A stretch of DNA of 64,000 nucleotides from Morchella semilibera (taxonomy: Eukaryota > Ascomycota > Pezizomycetes > Pezizales > Morchellaceae): assembly GCA_009192285.1 (NCBI GenBank), contig WBVU01000003.1:5177973-5241972 (forward strand). Reading direction: 5' to 3'. This document shows, piece by piece, positions 20,321 through 32,569 of this stretch. Below the pieces are notes generated by a model. The model saw only the letters and a list, made by a program, of their open reading frames with translations. It ran no database searches and was not told the origin of the DNA. Numbering within the stretch: the first letter of the stretch is position 1; each line of letters opens with the position of its first letter. The translations under genes were made by a program, and so were the position numbers.

Positions 20321-22103
20321 TGCGGTGTTGTTGGCGTGGGTGTTGATGGATGGGTGGATGGGGGTGTGTTGCGCGTGTGTTTGCGCGTTGGGCAGAAGAT
20401 GGATGGTCTACTGTGTCTGTGTCTGTCTGTGTCTGTGTGTTGTGAGTTATAGATAGAGGTGAGTCTGAGGGAAGGGGGGTGAGGGGGAAGGAGAGAGAGA
20501 GACTGGGGGGGGGGGGGGGGCGAGGGGAGGGGGTAGGGGAGAGGTAAGGAAGATGGATGGATGGATGGAAGGATGGAATCTAGAAAACTAGAAGGAAGGG
20601 AGTGAGATGTGGGGAGAGAGGGGGAGGGGAAGGGGGAGGAGGGAAGGAAGGAAGGAAGGAGAGAAGGAAGAAAGGAAGGAGGGAAGGAAGGAAGGAAGAA
20701 AGGAAGCAGGAAAGAAAGCAAAATCCCCGTCCCCATCGACAGATTGACTGGCTGGCCCTTTTCTTTTCTTTCTTTTCTGGGGCTGGGCCCGTCGGTTGCG
20801 TCAACGAATTGACCGATTGATGCCCCTAACGTGACACTAAACCGAACGTGGCAGTGACACAAAGTACCCGGCCCGTTTTGTTTTGAGCCTCACGCCGAGC
20901 AAAGGATTAATTCAACAGCGACAGCAACCCATCAACCTGAGGCAGAGATACATACATGATACACGATATTGATGGATATGAGTATAAGTGATTGATTGAT
21001 TGATTGGCAGGGCATCACCACAGTCCGGGGATCGAGTCTTCCCCCCTCCTCCGTTGGAATGGAATACCATTGGGAATGGGCGCATACACACACATCGAGG
21101 GAAGGTTGATGCGTGCTGCTGCTTTGGGAGGCGAGGTGCTTAGATAAGGCCCTACCCGGCAGACGGGATCCGCTGCTTAGTCATGAAGAGGACACTAGGC
21201 AGTACCCCCCCAGGCCAGGCCACCACCACCAATCGATAGACCTTGAGATTTAGGATACAGCCTCGGAGGGTCTCAAGGTCTCAACTGTGAGTGGTCCAGC
21301 AAGCTCTGGTTAATTTCTGCCAAGCAATAGGTTTCCTACACAAATTACTAGAGCACAAGATGACCACCACCCAGCGGACTCTAATAAACCACGACCTGAG
21401 TAAATCACTTTTTTTTTTTGGAACAAGAAATACTAGATATGTATTGTAGCTGGAGAACATACTCGATGCCAAACTTAGCACGTATGGACTTGATTGGACC
21501 GAAGGTATATATTCTGGCTAGACTAAGCACATGTCATGATCAACTTACCTATCGAGGACACCTATATAGTATACGCCCCCCAATCCATTCCATAGAAACC
21601 TATAAAGGGGCATACACCGAATCCCCAAGGCCGGGTAGACAGGTCAGAGCATGAACACATCAGCAGCGGAAACAATACACTTGAGGGTGTGGTGGCCAGG
21701 AGTCAATCTGCACATTCGGGTCGTGTGTTCTCTCTAGACAGTACGTCCTGCACAACTCTCAAGCGATTATAAGTGTGGACAATAAAGGAGGCGCGCGAGC
21801 TAGCCTGACAGTGAAATTCTACGGGGCGGAAGTAAAGTAGATTTGGCCACGAGTGATATGCCATGACTAGTGGTTAAAAGAGGTACACTTAGAATTGGAG
21901 GGTGGGGACCGGGGTAGCGAGTGATTGGCTGTGCCGTAGTATCCATGACACTGCTAGGACGTAATATACAACAAGTTCCACTCAACTCACTGCTCATTAT
22001 TTACAATTCGCGCACTCTATATATCTAGCAAAGTCACTGCACGCACAGGTTTCACTAGCATTCACCCTAAAAAAAAATATCTACACAAGCAAACCCAGAC
22101 CCC
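20321..22103. other. intergenic, purine-rich microsatellites
   Basis: Divergent from the Acinus-like start and downstream of uS15m. It holds a G-run at 20508-20520 and (GGAA)n/(GGAAG)n tracts at about 20640-20710 that make spurious long frames on both strands. No gene is supported. Confidence 0.6.
20600..20715. repeat. GGAA-type purine microsatellite
   Basis: About 110 bases of almost pure purine on the plus strand, built on GGAAGGAAGGAA with GGGAGA variants. It lies in the upstream region of the Acinus-like gene. Confidence 0.85.
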
Positions 22104-23118
22104 CTAAATACTCAGCTCCTTCATGACCGCGTCCTCATCCAGCCCCAGCGCGCTCATGATATTCCTATACCTGACGCCGCCCTTCTCCTTCCTCTTCAGA
22201 TACTTGAGGAGCTTCTGCCTCCTATGCACCAGCAGCCGCAGATTGCGCTTGTTGTGCTTATCCTTATTCCCCGTGTTCTCCAGCATCTTAGCCAAGTTCC
22301 TGATCTTGACGGTGAGGATCGCCGCCTGCACCTCGCTGCTCCCCGTATCCGGCCCAGCCCTCTTCGTCTTCCCCCCCGCGCCCCTCGGCGGGGCGTCCGG
22401 ATCCTTCGGCAGCGTCGCGTCCGTGTTGTGGCGCCCAAACATCTCGATGCACTTGACGGTGTTGACCCTCTGCCTGTCCGCGTTGCTGCCGATACTCAGG
22501 GAGACGATTCTCTGGATTGCGGCCACGGCATGGTCATGCTCCTTCCGGTGCGCCTCGAGCATCTCAGGCCACACGAACGAGTCGACGACGCCGCTCGCCG
22601 AGACCGGGTTCGCCGGCGCCGTCAGCCGCTTGCTGTTCTCGATGGCCGCGGCCATGTCCGCGGGCGTCAGGTAGAAGTTCATGTGCAGCTTGTCGTCGTG
22701 GCCCTTTGTCGGGTCGATGTTGTGCGAGCGGGCCCAGTCGACGGGGGGCAGCAGGGGCGTCGGCGTCTCGAGCGACTTGAGGAATGGCGTGGTGCGGCCG
22801 GTGACGGGGTTGGCGGCGGAGGAGAGCCGCTCCTGCTTGCGCTGCTCTTGGAGGGCGAGGTTCGCTAGTCGCCGCGCCTCGGAGGCGGCGAGGGCCTCGG
22901 TGCTGCGGTGCTCGTGTTTGTGGGGGGTGGGGGTGGTGGAGAAGGCGGCGAGCTGCTGGTGGCGGTGAGCTGCTGCTGGTGAGCGTGGGGAGGTGAGTTA
23001 TTGTGCTGAGAGTGGTTTTGGAGGGAGGGAGGGGGGGCTACATACTGGGGGAGACCCGCAGGTTCGTGAAGCAGCGGGTTAGCGATGATTGCGAGGGGAG
23101 GGCCAGTCTGGGAGGCAT
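22104..23118 (-). CDS. MRPS28: mitochondrial small-subunit ribosomal protein uS15m
   Basis: Mitochondrial ribosomal protein of the S15 family (yeast MRPS28). Minus-strand exons 23118-23046 and 22975-22104 are joined across a 70-bp intron (GTATGT...CACCAG, phase 1), giving 314 aa. Exon 1 encodes a basic, Ser/Leu-rich presequence (MPPRLALPSQSSLTRCFTNL), fitting mitochondrial import. The long N-terminal extension (to about residue 210) is typical of fungal mitochondrial S15. The S15 domain follows: GSSEVQAAILTVKIRNLAKML, then NLRLLVHRRQKLLKYLKRK and YRNIMSALGL. Homology to bacterial S15 (the TGS-EVQIA...RRLL--RRKLLDYL pattern) is clear. The start at 23118 was chosen because only it supplies a presequence and a proper donor; the internal ATG at 22682 would remove it. 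The gene is divergent from ETFB. Confidence 0.92.
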
Positions 23119-24215
23119 GGCTGGTGTGGTGTAGAGTTGTGTGGGTGTGGTGTAGAGTTGTGTGGGTGTGGGTGGATGCTCAATGGGTCCTCCAGAGAGA
23201 GAGGGGGGGCTTTTTGGAGGTTTGGTGGGGGGGGGGGCAATGTTTCATGAGAATTTCTGAGGTTTGAGGCTAATGATCACGTGTGGTCGCGGAACAATGC
23301 AATTGTGCCCAGGGCCTTAGGAGGCACGCTATGAATCACTCACGACAGGGAAAATAAGTAGATGTCGGTTGAGTGTGTTCTTTAGAAAGTGGATGTTTTC
23401 TTGTTTTTTTGTTGTTTGGCTGGTTTTTGGTATCCGGCGTTGTGGGCATTCGGACTGGACCTCAAATAGACGCTGGTCTTTATGATAACTCTACAGGACC
23501 ATATTGCTATAAGCCATATATTGCAAGTAGCATATTTCACTTTGGATTTCCCAGAAATGGATATCTAACAACCTATTGTAGTAGTCAATTAAGTTGTTTG
23601 AACAGTACAAGAGCGCACTTGAACAATCCTAGAAAGATCGTGTAAACCCCAACAACTAAAGTTAGTTATAGTTGATTTACTTTACCAGAATTTCCTGCCA
23701 TCTCCTTCGTACGGCTAGTTCTTGCAATCAATACGAACGGCTTTCCTTTGATAATCGATCTCACTCTCGAAAACCCCAATACCCCAAGACATTGGTGGCG
23801 CTGTATAGTTTAACTCTTCGATATACAAACTGCTCTGTTTAGCCCTTACTTATTAGCGGATCCTGTGCTTTTTCTCGGCTCAACGGGAGATTCTGCGTCG
23901 AGTGATATTCCGTGCTGAGGGCTTGTGATCCAGGACCTGTCTTGGCGGGAGTCAAAGCATTTTTTTGAGGTGAGGGAGAAGGATAAATATAAGTACTTAC
24001 CTATGCACTGGCAAGAAAGTTCAAGGAGTAAGAGTAGTGCACCCCATATGCCATCCATCGGCAATGATGGTGGAGTATCGGTCCTACACGTGACATGGAA
24101 AATGCCGAATTAGCGAGGCCCTTCTTCATGCCGACCCATCCCGCTTCAACCTCAACTCTCTCCCACCATTCACCACCGCCGCCAGAGAGCACCATCGAGT
24201 AAAGCATAATACACA
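23119..24215. other. divergent intergenic region between uS15m and ETFB
   Basis: Shared promoter region of two nuclear genes for mitochondrial proteins. Next to the uS15m start is a 21-bp tandem repeat (two units containing GGTGTAGAGTTGTGTGGG, about 23125-23166). No other gene is supported. Confidence 0.55.
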
Positions 24216-25130
24216 ATGACCGCCCTTCGAATACTTGTCCCCGTCAAGCGTGTCATTGACTACGCCGTATCACTCCCCACTCCCCACCCCCCCTCTCTCT
24301 TCCCCCCCACCTTCCCTCCAGCCCACTAACAACCCCGTCCTAGGTCAAACCGCGCGTCAACGCCACCCAAACCGCCGTCGAGACAGCCGGAGTCAAGATG
24401 TCCATGAACCCCTTCGACGAGCTCTCCCTCGAAGAAGCAATCCGTCTGCGGGAGCGCCACACCCCCACCGTCGTCCCCGACATCCTTGCCTTCTCCGCCG
24501 GCCCCACCAAGGCGCAGGAGACGCTGCGCACGGCCATGGCCATGGGCGCCGACCGCGCGCTGCTCCTCGAGACGCCGGCCGACACGGAGCTGGAGCCGCT
24601 GGCCGTGGCCAAGATCCTGCGCGAGGTGGTGCGCGACGAGGACCGCAACCTCGTCATTCTCGGGAAGCAGAGCATCGACGATGATGCGGCGCAGACGGGC
24701 CAGATGCTGGCGGGCCTGCTGGGGTGGAGCCAGGCGACTCAGGCCAGTAAGGTTGAGCTTGGCGAGGGGGGGACGGTCAGGGTGACGAAGGAGGTGGATG
24801 GTGGGGAGGAGGTGGTGGAGGCCAAGCTGCCTTTGGTCATCACGACGGACCTGAGGTTGAATGAGCCGAGGTATGCGAGTCTGCCGAATATCATGAAGGC
24901 GAAGAAGAAGCCGCTGGTGAAGAAGGCTTTGGGTGACTACAAGGTTGAGGTGGCGAAGAGGCTGGAGACGCTGCAGGTCGTTGGTAAGTTGCTCATTCTT
25001 GGTCCGTTTTGTGTTTTTGGTGGTGTGCTGATGTGTGGGGTGTATAGAGCCGGCGCCGAGGAAGGGCGGTGGGAAGGTTGAGGATGTTGGTGGCCTTGTT
25101 GCGAGGTTGAAGGAGTTGGGGGCTTTGTAG
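24216..25130 (+). CDS. ETFB: electron transfer flavoprotein beta subunit
   Basis: Beta subunit of electron transfer flavoprotein, which in the mitochondrial matrix takes electrons from acyl-CoA and other dehydrogenases and passes them to ETF-ubiquinone oxidoreductase. Exons 24216-24266, 24344-24983 and 25048-25130 give 257 aa, the usual size. The N-terminus [17 protein letters not shown] and the [16 protein letters not shown] segment are typical of the family. The signature region [20 protein letters not shown], followed by [10 protein letters not shown], matches the ETF beta fingerprint. Introns are 77 and 64 bp with GTATCA...CCTAG and GTAAGT...TATAG ends. Codon use is strongly GC3-biased, like MEF2 and uS15m. 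No separate presequence is visible, which is usual for this subunit. Confidence 0.95.
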
Positions 25131-28100
25131 ACCCTGGCTCGGAGGTCTAGGCCTTTATGTCTATTACCCCCAACTAAATAGACTATAAATAAAAACTACT
25201 GTATTCTTCCCTAGTTCTGTCTTAGATCCAGTTATAAGCAAAAGAATCTGTTGCGGTATTTACGATTACTGGGAACGTCGAATGGTGTCTTTAGGTGTGG
25301 GTTGTGGTGACGGTGGGAATACTCTGAATCCAAGAATGCGAGTGAGAATCTGTGCACAAAGAACAGAAACATCCCCTGATCTGAATTCGGCGTGGGTGCG
25401 TTATGTCTACTGCAAAAGAGAAATTCAAGCTGGCTTCTCGAACCCCATATCCCACATGGTGAGCAGTTGCTTGCACGCTCAATCATCCCGCGCACCGCCG
25501 CTGAGCTAGATGGTCTGGTTATGTCCCCCTTCTGTTACGCTACTAGACCCGTTCCTGCCGGTGAACCAGTTTCACGAATATATGCACTTGGAGGGGCCAA
25601 GGCCCGTGGTGTAGCTATGGACAAGCAAGGTATTGGGCCCTATGCGTAAGCTGGCTTCACTTATAGACGACATGCAGTCGGGTTAAGGTTGCTGTGAACC
25701 ACTATGGTGACTGGTCTGTTAATTAGGGCTTCTCCCTAGCGATGGACCCGAAACAGATACACGTCTGGGTGTAGGTTGCTATCTGGAAAACTGTTTGTGG
25801 GGCGTTAGTTTGTCCTGGAGATGGCAGGAAAGGATGTGGGATCAAGGTACCCATGGCGGGCGCCAAGGCGGTGGACCGAGTGATAGCCTGTGAGTGGATG
25901 TTCTGGCCGGCGGTGTGGGGTTGTGGTGTGGGGTTGTGAGGGGTATGATGGCTAGGGTTATAGGCAGGGTAATCTAGCACGAGGAGCGTACCTAAATCCA
26001 AAGCTCTAATGGTTCCATAGAAGGACGCGTAGCGGGTACATGTAGTCTTGCCCAAGCCGCGTCACGTCAAAGCTAGCTCGATACCTGTCCTGTGGTTGTA
26101 TTGTTGACTGGAATGTCGCAACCTACGTGGGTGTTTTCTCTTGCTCATGTCTTTCCAGAATACGCAGACAGGGTTTACACTGGCACAGAGAAGATAAGTC
26201 AACCCATGCAACATAGGAGAATGCAGATGGCGCTGGGTGTGTTGCTGGCGATTACCCAGATCTAGGTTTCGACTCAACATCTGGACGTATCGACAAACAT
26301 ACTGAGTGTCTGGTCGGGATATTTCGAGAGGGTAACAGGAGTACCCACCAGTCCTCACCATTAACACTTGACAAACTCACAATTAACGATTGGAGGGGGC
26401 GCCGGTCTCTTGTCGATCCCTTAAGCTGCCAACATGAGACATGGCATCACTGGTCGACCATCACACGCAAGCCACAGGGTTGAGGTGTTATCTCTGGCAA
26501 GGCTGGTAGCTGCAATAGCGTACATTTACAACAAGGACGATTGCTTAAACCCACGTTCAAATTGCAGCTGTGAACTGAGAGTCACAGAAAGGGTACATAA
26601 TATCCTGAATGATTGTGCGCAAGCGATGGATGACGCTTGCTACTCTATTTACATCTAGGACTGGTCTTGGAGGGTTGGAATCGAAAATCAGGCCCTTCCG
26701 ATCGCGAGTGTGCTTATATCCCGAGATAAAATGAGTACGGCAAGTGATAGATAAACCTACCTACCTACATTCAGAAACACTTACTCAGGGGGGGCGAGAA
26801 GGGAATCCTTGTTTGGGGATCGGGGCCCAGCAGGCCCGGCCTTAATTAACTAAGCTCTGTTACTTCGTCTTCGAAGGCGACTGCTTACCCGGCGGAGTTA
26901 AGAGAGATAGAACCGGCCACTGCTTAGTAGACTTTGCACTAACTACGGACTTACAGGTTGACTGGGCTCTGGACTTTGTGTTTGGTAAATAAACCATTGG
27001 CCTAAGCTCTGGGGAGAGCAGCGCCCACGCATATATACGCGGTACCTGGTACACGTCTCGAGACGAAGGCCACACTTGCCAGCTTCAGAAGTTTTATTAC
27101 GTTGCTAGCTAAACAAACAACGGTATAAGTCAAACCCAGTACTATGGTAGCTTGTCTCTTTGTGGTTCGGCACCGCAGTTGATATATTGGCACTGGTTGT
27201 CTCTATATGCAGTAATATTTCTTAAAGGAAGGTAGCTTGGTTATTCTAGGCTTTCCTATTTCTTCACGATTTCCCAAGGCTCTTATCAAGCTACTGGATC
27301 AGCTGGTAGTAAGACAGCGTATTGGTGGTCTTCTCAAGACCGATAAGTATTACCGAGTGACATCTTATGACTCACACACGCCCACATCACAGTAGTCAAT
27401 ACCGGAGAAAAATAATAACGCAGATTCTATGAGATTTAAGTTTGATGCTAGGAAGTGTGGGCTGAGCTATATTACACAGAAAGACATAACTTTGTGCCCT
27501 CCGGATCCCTCGGCGCATCGATATCGGTTTCATACATATTGCAATGACCTATAGTGGGGCAAGGTATGCACGTACGTACATCCCATTAAATAAAACCCTC
27601 ATAATAACCTATATCACCACCATGTAGGATCAAATTGGGGGGGGGGGGTAAATCATATAATCTAGGCTACACCTAAAAGAAAGGTCGATGTAATACGGCC
27701 AGATTAGTACATAGTATTATTCTGTTATCCTGTTCGAATCCGAACTCCTTCCAGTAGGAAGGTTAATTAACACCCTCGGATTGTACTCTCGCCTTATCCA
27801 GACTTCTTGTTTGGGTTCGCACTGTGAAAGCCGATCGTATTTATTCCGCACCCGGGGTCTTTGTGTAGAAGGATTCAATAGGGCTGTAGGTTAATTGGTT
27901 GTTTCAATTATTTCAAAGTATACTAGAGAAGGTGCACTACACCGTAAGCAAGATCCAGACCGTAAAAAATAACAGTACTATACGGCAAAGGCTCTCCACA
28001 CCATTCTGACATATTATAGCCTTTGCTAAAGAAATCTTTCCCGGTTAGTCAAAGTTTAAAACCAATATGAGTTGATCTATCCCGCCTGGTAATAAGAGAC

Positions 28101-31100
28101 AGTTATATCATCAAGCCACTAAGCAGCTAGCTAGTAGAGGTGCAGCTCCCTCCCCCCCCCCCGGGTTTTTTTTATATGAGTTAAACTGGTTTTGATATTG
28201 TCGCTCTATAACCTCCCAAGAACTTGAGGATTGACTGACTGACCTTTATGGGATGTGGTAAAACGTGCAAACGGGTATTATAACTTAAATAAGGTTCACA
28301 AGTGTGTATATATACATGCACCTAGCTCTTTGCAATGAGCTAAATAACGCCATCGAGCAGGAAGTAGGCCCGCCACTGCTTTTATAAAAAAACGGGCAGT
28401 TTACCTAGTATTTTCGTTGACGGATGATATGGACCATTAGATATACTCCCAGATCTAAATCGCCAAGAAGCATTTGATTTTGTAAGCCCGCCGGGGATTT
28501 CTTGAGCAACCAACCTATGACAGAATTTTGACTGTTTTCCCATCGGCCATGGGACCCCACCCCCTGTCTGATTAGAGGATCTTGTGTGAGTATTGTAGTT
28601 AGAGGTTTGTTTTTAGTGCTATAGCTGATGGGTAAAGTTTCGGAAGGGATATGCTCGTTCGTAGTATTATAAACCTTTAATGAGTGATTAGTGTAGTAGT
28701 ATTTATCAAAAGGGCAGATGAAAAGTGGTGTCTAATAATCATGTATCACAACGAACAAGTATTGTACAGTGTGTCAGAATTACCTTGAGGTTGGAGGCTA
28801 GAGTTGGAGGCTCTTTGGCGTAGCTTTAGGGAATAGGTCATAAACCATAAAACTTGACCTCAACGAAGCGTCAAAACCTCTTTCCGGGTTTTGTCACTGC
28901 CTTAGTTGAGTTATTGTGAGGGATATCGTTCTGCCGTCTGATCAACTGTACTGCCATGCGCTTATGATTATTTTGGCATAGCGGGGTTAAGCGAATCCTC
29001 TGGGCTTTGCTTTGATAGAGCTTCCGCTCATGTCCCTTGAAATTCTAGCTTGATGGCTTTTAGGTCCGCCGATCATATCAAGCGGGAGGCTAGAATAGAG
29101 GTTGGTGCTGTTTGGGACGCTTCACGGGCACAAGGTGGTGTGAGTGATACCCAAAACCATGATGTCGGTGTACTTCCTTTAAGGGCAGCTCACTGTACAG
29201 TATAGTATTCGGTAAAATTATTGCGAAAGTGGTTCTCCGTGACCCGATAGTCCTGTTGGCCCTTAAAAGGTTTTTTGCTCCGCATAAACCAACAAACCCA
29301 CTCTTTTAGTTCCGACTTTCGCAATAACTCTACCGGATACTGCATGACTTCCCGTGGAAACCTAGATTCTAGAATCTGAATCTGAGCAGAGGGGGTGGTG
29401 GGGGGGGGGGGTCGGTTCAGATTTCTAAACTTCAGAAACCTGGAAACCAGTAATATGGTTGGTTGTTCGTGAGCCTTTGCCACACTGGCCAGAAAATCTC
29501 GGTTCTAAATTTTCTATGGGAGGTCATCTACTGTAGAATTAACTGGGAAAGAGCCTGATGCAGTATTACTGGTACCCACCATGGTTGCGGTCGTATCCGG
29601 TGAGGTTATGAACAGAAGCCTCTCATGCAGTTGCTAGTGAAGGCTGATCTTCGGCATTGGCTGGATCCATAGTCTGGCCATTGAAAAACTGCATTGCGGA
29701 TAAGGGACTTTCAATCACTACATATCACTCGTTATCTCCCTGCTAGCTGATACCGTCGTCCTAGTGATGGGTATCTAGGTTTTCTGCCCGTCCTCTCTCG
29801 GGATAATACGGAAGTACGGCCGGTATCCCGCCGAAAAATTGGTGATTTTGCACCTCGGCGTTGTAGGCTCACCCACAAACCTAATGATGGAGGGCACTGT
29901 GATTGCTCGGGGGTTCCTCCGGGTTTGGTCGGGGTCTTGTTGCTCTCAAGGGCCTTGGATTAGCTACTTTTGCTTATGACTTCCTTACATCATACGGCAC
30001 ATAAACTTCACGGGTTCAAGGTCCGTTAAGCATGAAGATATCCCGAGGCTTTACAAGGTCTTCCTATCGTACAGATCTCACAGGGCTGAAGGAATGAATG
30101 CCCGCATACATGGTTGTTTTTGAATAAATATCCTGCCAAGCTTCAAGGGTTCCCGAATCATTTGCGTGGAAAAATGACCCGTATTTAACGCGAGGAGCTA
30201 ACTGTCTGAATTGAGTGTGAACTCAAGTCGATCATAAAGTCCCCATGTGGTCTCGATTAATTCTAGGCTATACTAGCGAAAACGGGAGCCGGATAGTAGT
30301 AGGCATAACGAAGTCCCACAGTTATCAACGCGGGGTAACGCTTCCAGAACGTCGAAGACTGCTTCGGGTGGTGTTTTTACCAGTAGGCTGGAAATTGTCT
30401 CAGTAGTTATCTTTGTAACCCGACTTCGTGAAACGGCTCTAGATATCTGGTCTGCACTAAATACGCTATCTCCTTCAGGAACTCGGCGTACGGTGGAAAA
30501 GAGCCCCGAGAGTGGTGTCTCTAAGGCATTTTGTTGGTTCCCGTAGTGAAGGCCTTGAACGAGATTTCCCGGTGGCCAAGGAATTATCTATATCTCTTAT
30601 TACGGTTCTTCACACCACGTCGTACGATTTTTGGGTCGATCTGCTCGTCCTAATAATACTCATATCAGCGCATTGACCTCGAAAAAGCCTCGCGCCACAA
30701 ATTACCAAGAATACGCCACGAAAACTTTATCTATGGTTTAGTTGTAATTGGGTAGGGCGATAATGATAACCCACAAAGCGAATTTCAGTTATCTCCTTCC
30801 CCAGGTGTTGTGTTGACCAACTACTTAGTCTCGATATGCATCTCTGGAGGGAATACCTGTAGATCGATCGGCTTGGCCAAAATACCGCGAACCCGGTTAC
30901 CCTGTAGAGCTACATGTATGTATGTAGAGTGCATGTACCCCGGATTGGGAAATGGCTTGATAAGAAAAAGAGGTGATGACAAAAGACTGTCTGGTGGCCT
31001 ACTGCTTTATTCACACGAACTCCCCTTTCTGCTATAGCTAGTATGGACTCTAGATGGTTGAAACGAAAAAAAAAAAGATGGGCGGAGGCGTTTCGGGTAG

Positions 31101-31330
31101 GCGAGGGTGACATCACAGCGAGTGTGTGGACGGCAAAGAAACCCGGCGGTATTGATTGGCTGGTTGCTGTTGAAGCAAACAAACTTCTATCAATGGTGTG
31201 GGAGACTTAGATATAAACCCTTGTTACCAGTAAAGATTCATACGTATCCCATAAGCCTTTCAACAGGTCCACATCCTACAACCATTCTTTCTTCTTAATC
31301 ACCAGAGAGTCAAACAGGATCCCCTTCATC
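25131..31330. other. 6.2-kb gene desert, probably decayed repeats
   Basis: Beyond the ETFB 3' end I find no supported gene. From about 27.2 to 30.8 kb almost no frame exceeds 60 codons on either strand and stops are dense in all frames, as expected for decayed repeat sequence. The one clear element inside is the small inverted-repeat transposon at 29204-29341. Confidence 0.5.
29204..29341. mobile_element. 138-bp MITE, short member of the 15.3/57.8-kb family
   Basis: Terminal inverted repeats of 27 bp (AGTAT-Y-CGGTA, then TTATTGCGAAAGT) bound a 138-bp element with no coding capacity. Its inner sequence (GTGACCCGATAGTCCTGTTG then GCCCTTAA) recurs as the end sequence of the elements at 15346-15562 and 57821-58330. 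The superfamily is unassigned because the target-site duplication is unclear. Confidence 0.7.
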
Positions 31331-32569
31331 ATGCCTTGCGGAAAATCAACCCAAGTCTTCGCCTTTACTACCTTATCACCAAGCTCTCAGCTATCTCTCG
31401 CATCAAGCATGACCACCCCAGCACTTCTCGACTTCGCTGCTGCCTCTCCCGCGTTTATGACTTTTCTTAGAACCCACTGTGAGGAAATTACCCTCAGTGC
31501 GTTAAAAACGCAGTATGGGTATATCCCCGAGAAATCTGCCTGGAGCTGTGGCCTTCTTCCTCTATATGAGAATTCCCCACCTGATACTCAGATGAATGAT
31601 TCAACACCCCGATCAGCCTACCGAGCGTCAATAGAAAGATGGCACAGACGACCTCAGGACAACACAGGACTTCTCCAAGAACTACCAATTTTACAGTGGC
31701 TGGTGGACGAGGAGCAGATTTCCGATAACGGCCGAAAAATCCTCGACATTCTACCTCAATCAGATTACAGCCAGGGTTTATACTACGCTGGTGTTCGGGG
31801 GCTAGTGAGGTACTGCCAGAAGTACACTGCTCTATCCAGCTCCATCGTTACAAAAAAGGAGATCAATGAACAGATGCAGAGGTGGCTACAGGAGCGGTAT
31901 ACCCCTTGGGGGATTAACGAAATGTGGTTTGTTGTTGACGCTCTGGGCTCGCGAATTGATGAGATTATACCATCACTGCGGAATGATCAGGCACGGAGGG
32001 AAAGATTGCTGGGGGCGCTCTTGTGCAAGATGGATGCGCTCCGATTGTTCAGCAACTATGACTTTGCTTCCTCCTCGCCCGCAACCGAGGAGAGGGCCTT
32101 ACGACAACTTCTTGAAGAGGGGATAATCGAGCTTCCACCAACAGCATCTAGAGGCACACCCATTGCTGAACTCCACTGGAAAGTGCGTGATGAGTCGCAC
32201 TCGCACTGGTTCACAAACCCTGCACAGGAAGCGTTACTAGGAAAACCCATAAACTCATCCTTGCACAGGCCATCCCGCTCGACATCGCGTTCTTACTCTA
32301 TCTCATGGTCTTCCGAGGCATCACCCAATAACTATGTTTTTGGGTACGGAAGCGGCCATGCAGCCTCACAGGGCGCAAATCACGACCAGGCAAGCTTAGA
32401 CCTCAATAGCACGCGTACCTGGCGCGATCTTGAGAGTATGAAGCTGATGATGATGGCGGGTGTAGCTGCAAGAGCGCGCCGAGCAACTACGGGAGCCAAG
32501 ACCTTCGGTATTCGGGGTGGCATGTGGACCGATCGGGGTCTTGTAGATTGGGGCATGATTGGTGTCTGA
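31331..32569 (+). CDS. hypothetical protein, 412 aa, single exon
   Basis: One uninterrupted frame of 412 codons with an ATG at 31331; a second ATG at 31409 could also serve. I do not recognise a family. The first 25 residues are Ser/Thr-rich with short hydrophobic stretches but not a convincing signal peptide. The middle (about residues 30-290) looks globular and mostly helical (AYRASIERWHRRPQDN, LLQELPILQWLVDEEQI, GINEMWFVVDALGSRIDEI). The C-terminal part is Ser-rich and then short and basic (MMMAGVAARARRATTGAK). Length, an even amino-acid mix and a consistent GC-rich third position against an AT-rich background support a real gene. It stands alone between two gene-poor regions, suggesting a lineage-specific gene. 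Confidence 0.65.
   Translation: MPCGKSTQVFAFTTLSPSSQLSLASSMTTPALLDFAAASPAFMTFLRTHCEEITLSALKTQYGYIPEKSAWSCGLLPLYENSPPDTQMNDSTPRSAYRASIERWHRRPQDNTGLLQELPILQWLVDEEQISDNGRKILDILPQSDYSQGLYYAGVRGLVRYCQKYTALSSSIVTKKEINEQMQRWLQERYTPWGINEMWFVVDALGSRIDEIIPSLRNDQARRERLLGALLCKMDALRLFSNYDFASSSPATEERALRQLLEEGIIELPPTASRGTPIAELHWKVRDESHSHWFTNPAQEALLGKPINSSLHRPSRSTSRSYSISWSSEASPNNYVFGYGSGHAASQGANHDQASLDLNSTRTWRDLESMKLMMMAGVAARARRATTGAKTFGIRGGMWTDRGLVDWGMIGV

Noticed and set aside
20284-20862. 192-aa minus-strand frame rich in Pro, Leu and Phe
   Set aside because: Produced by the GGAA/GGGA purine microsatellite; no family pattern.
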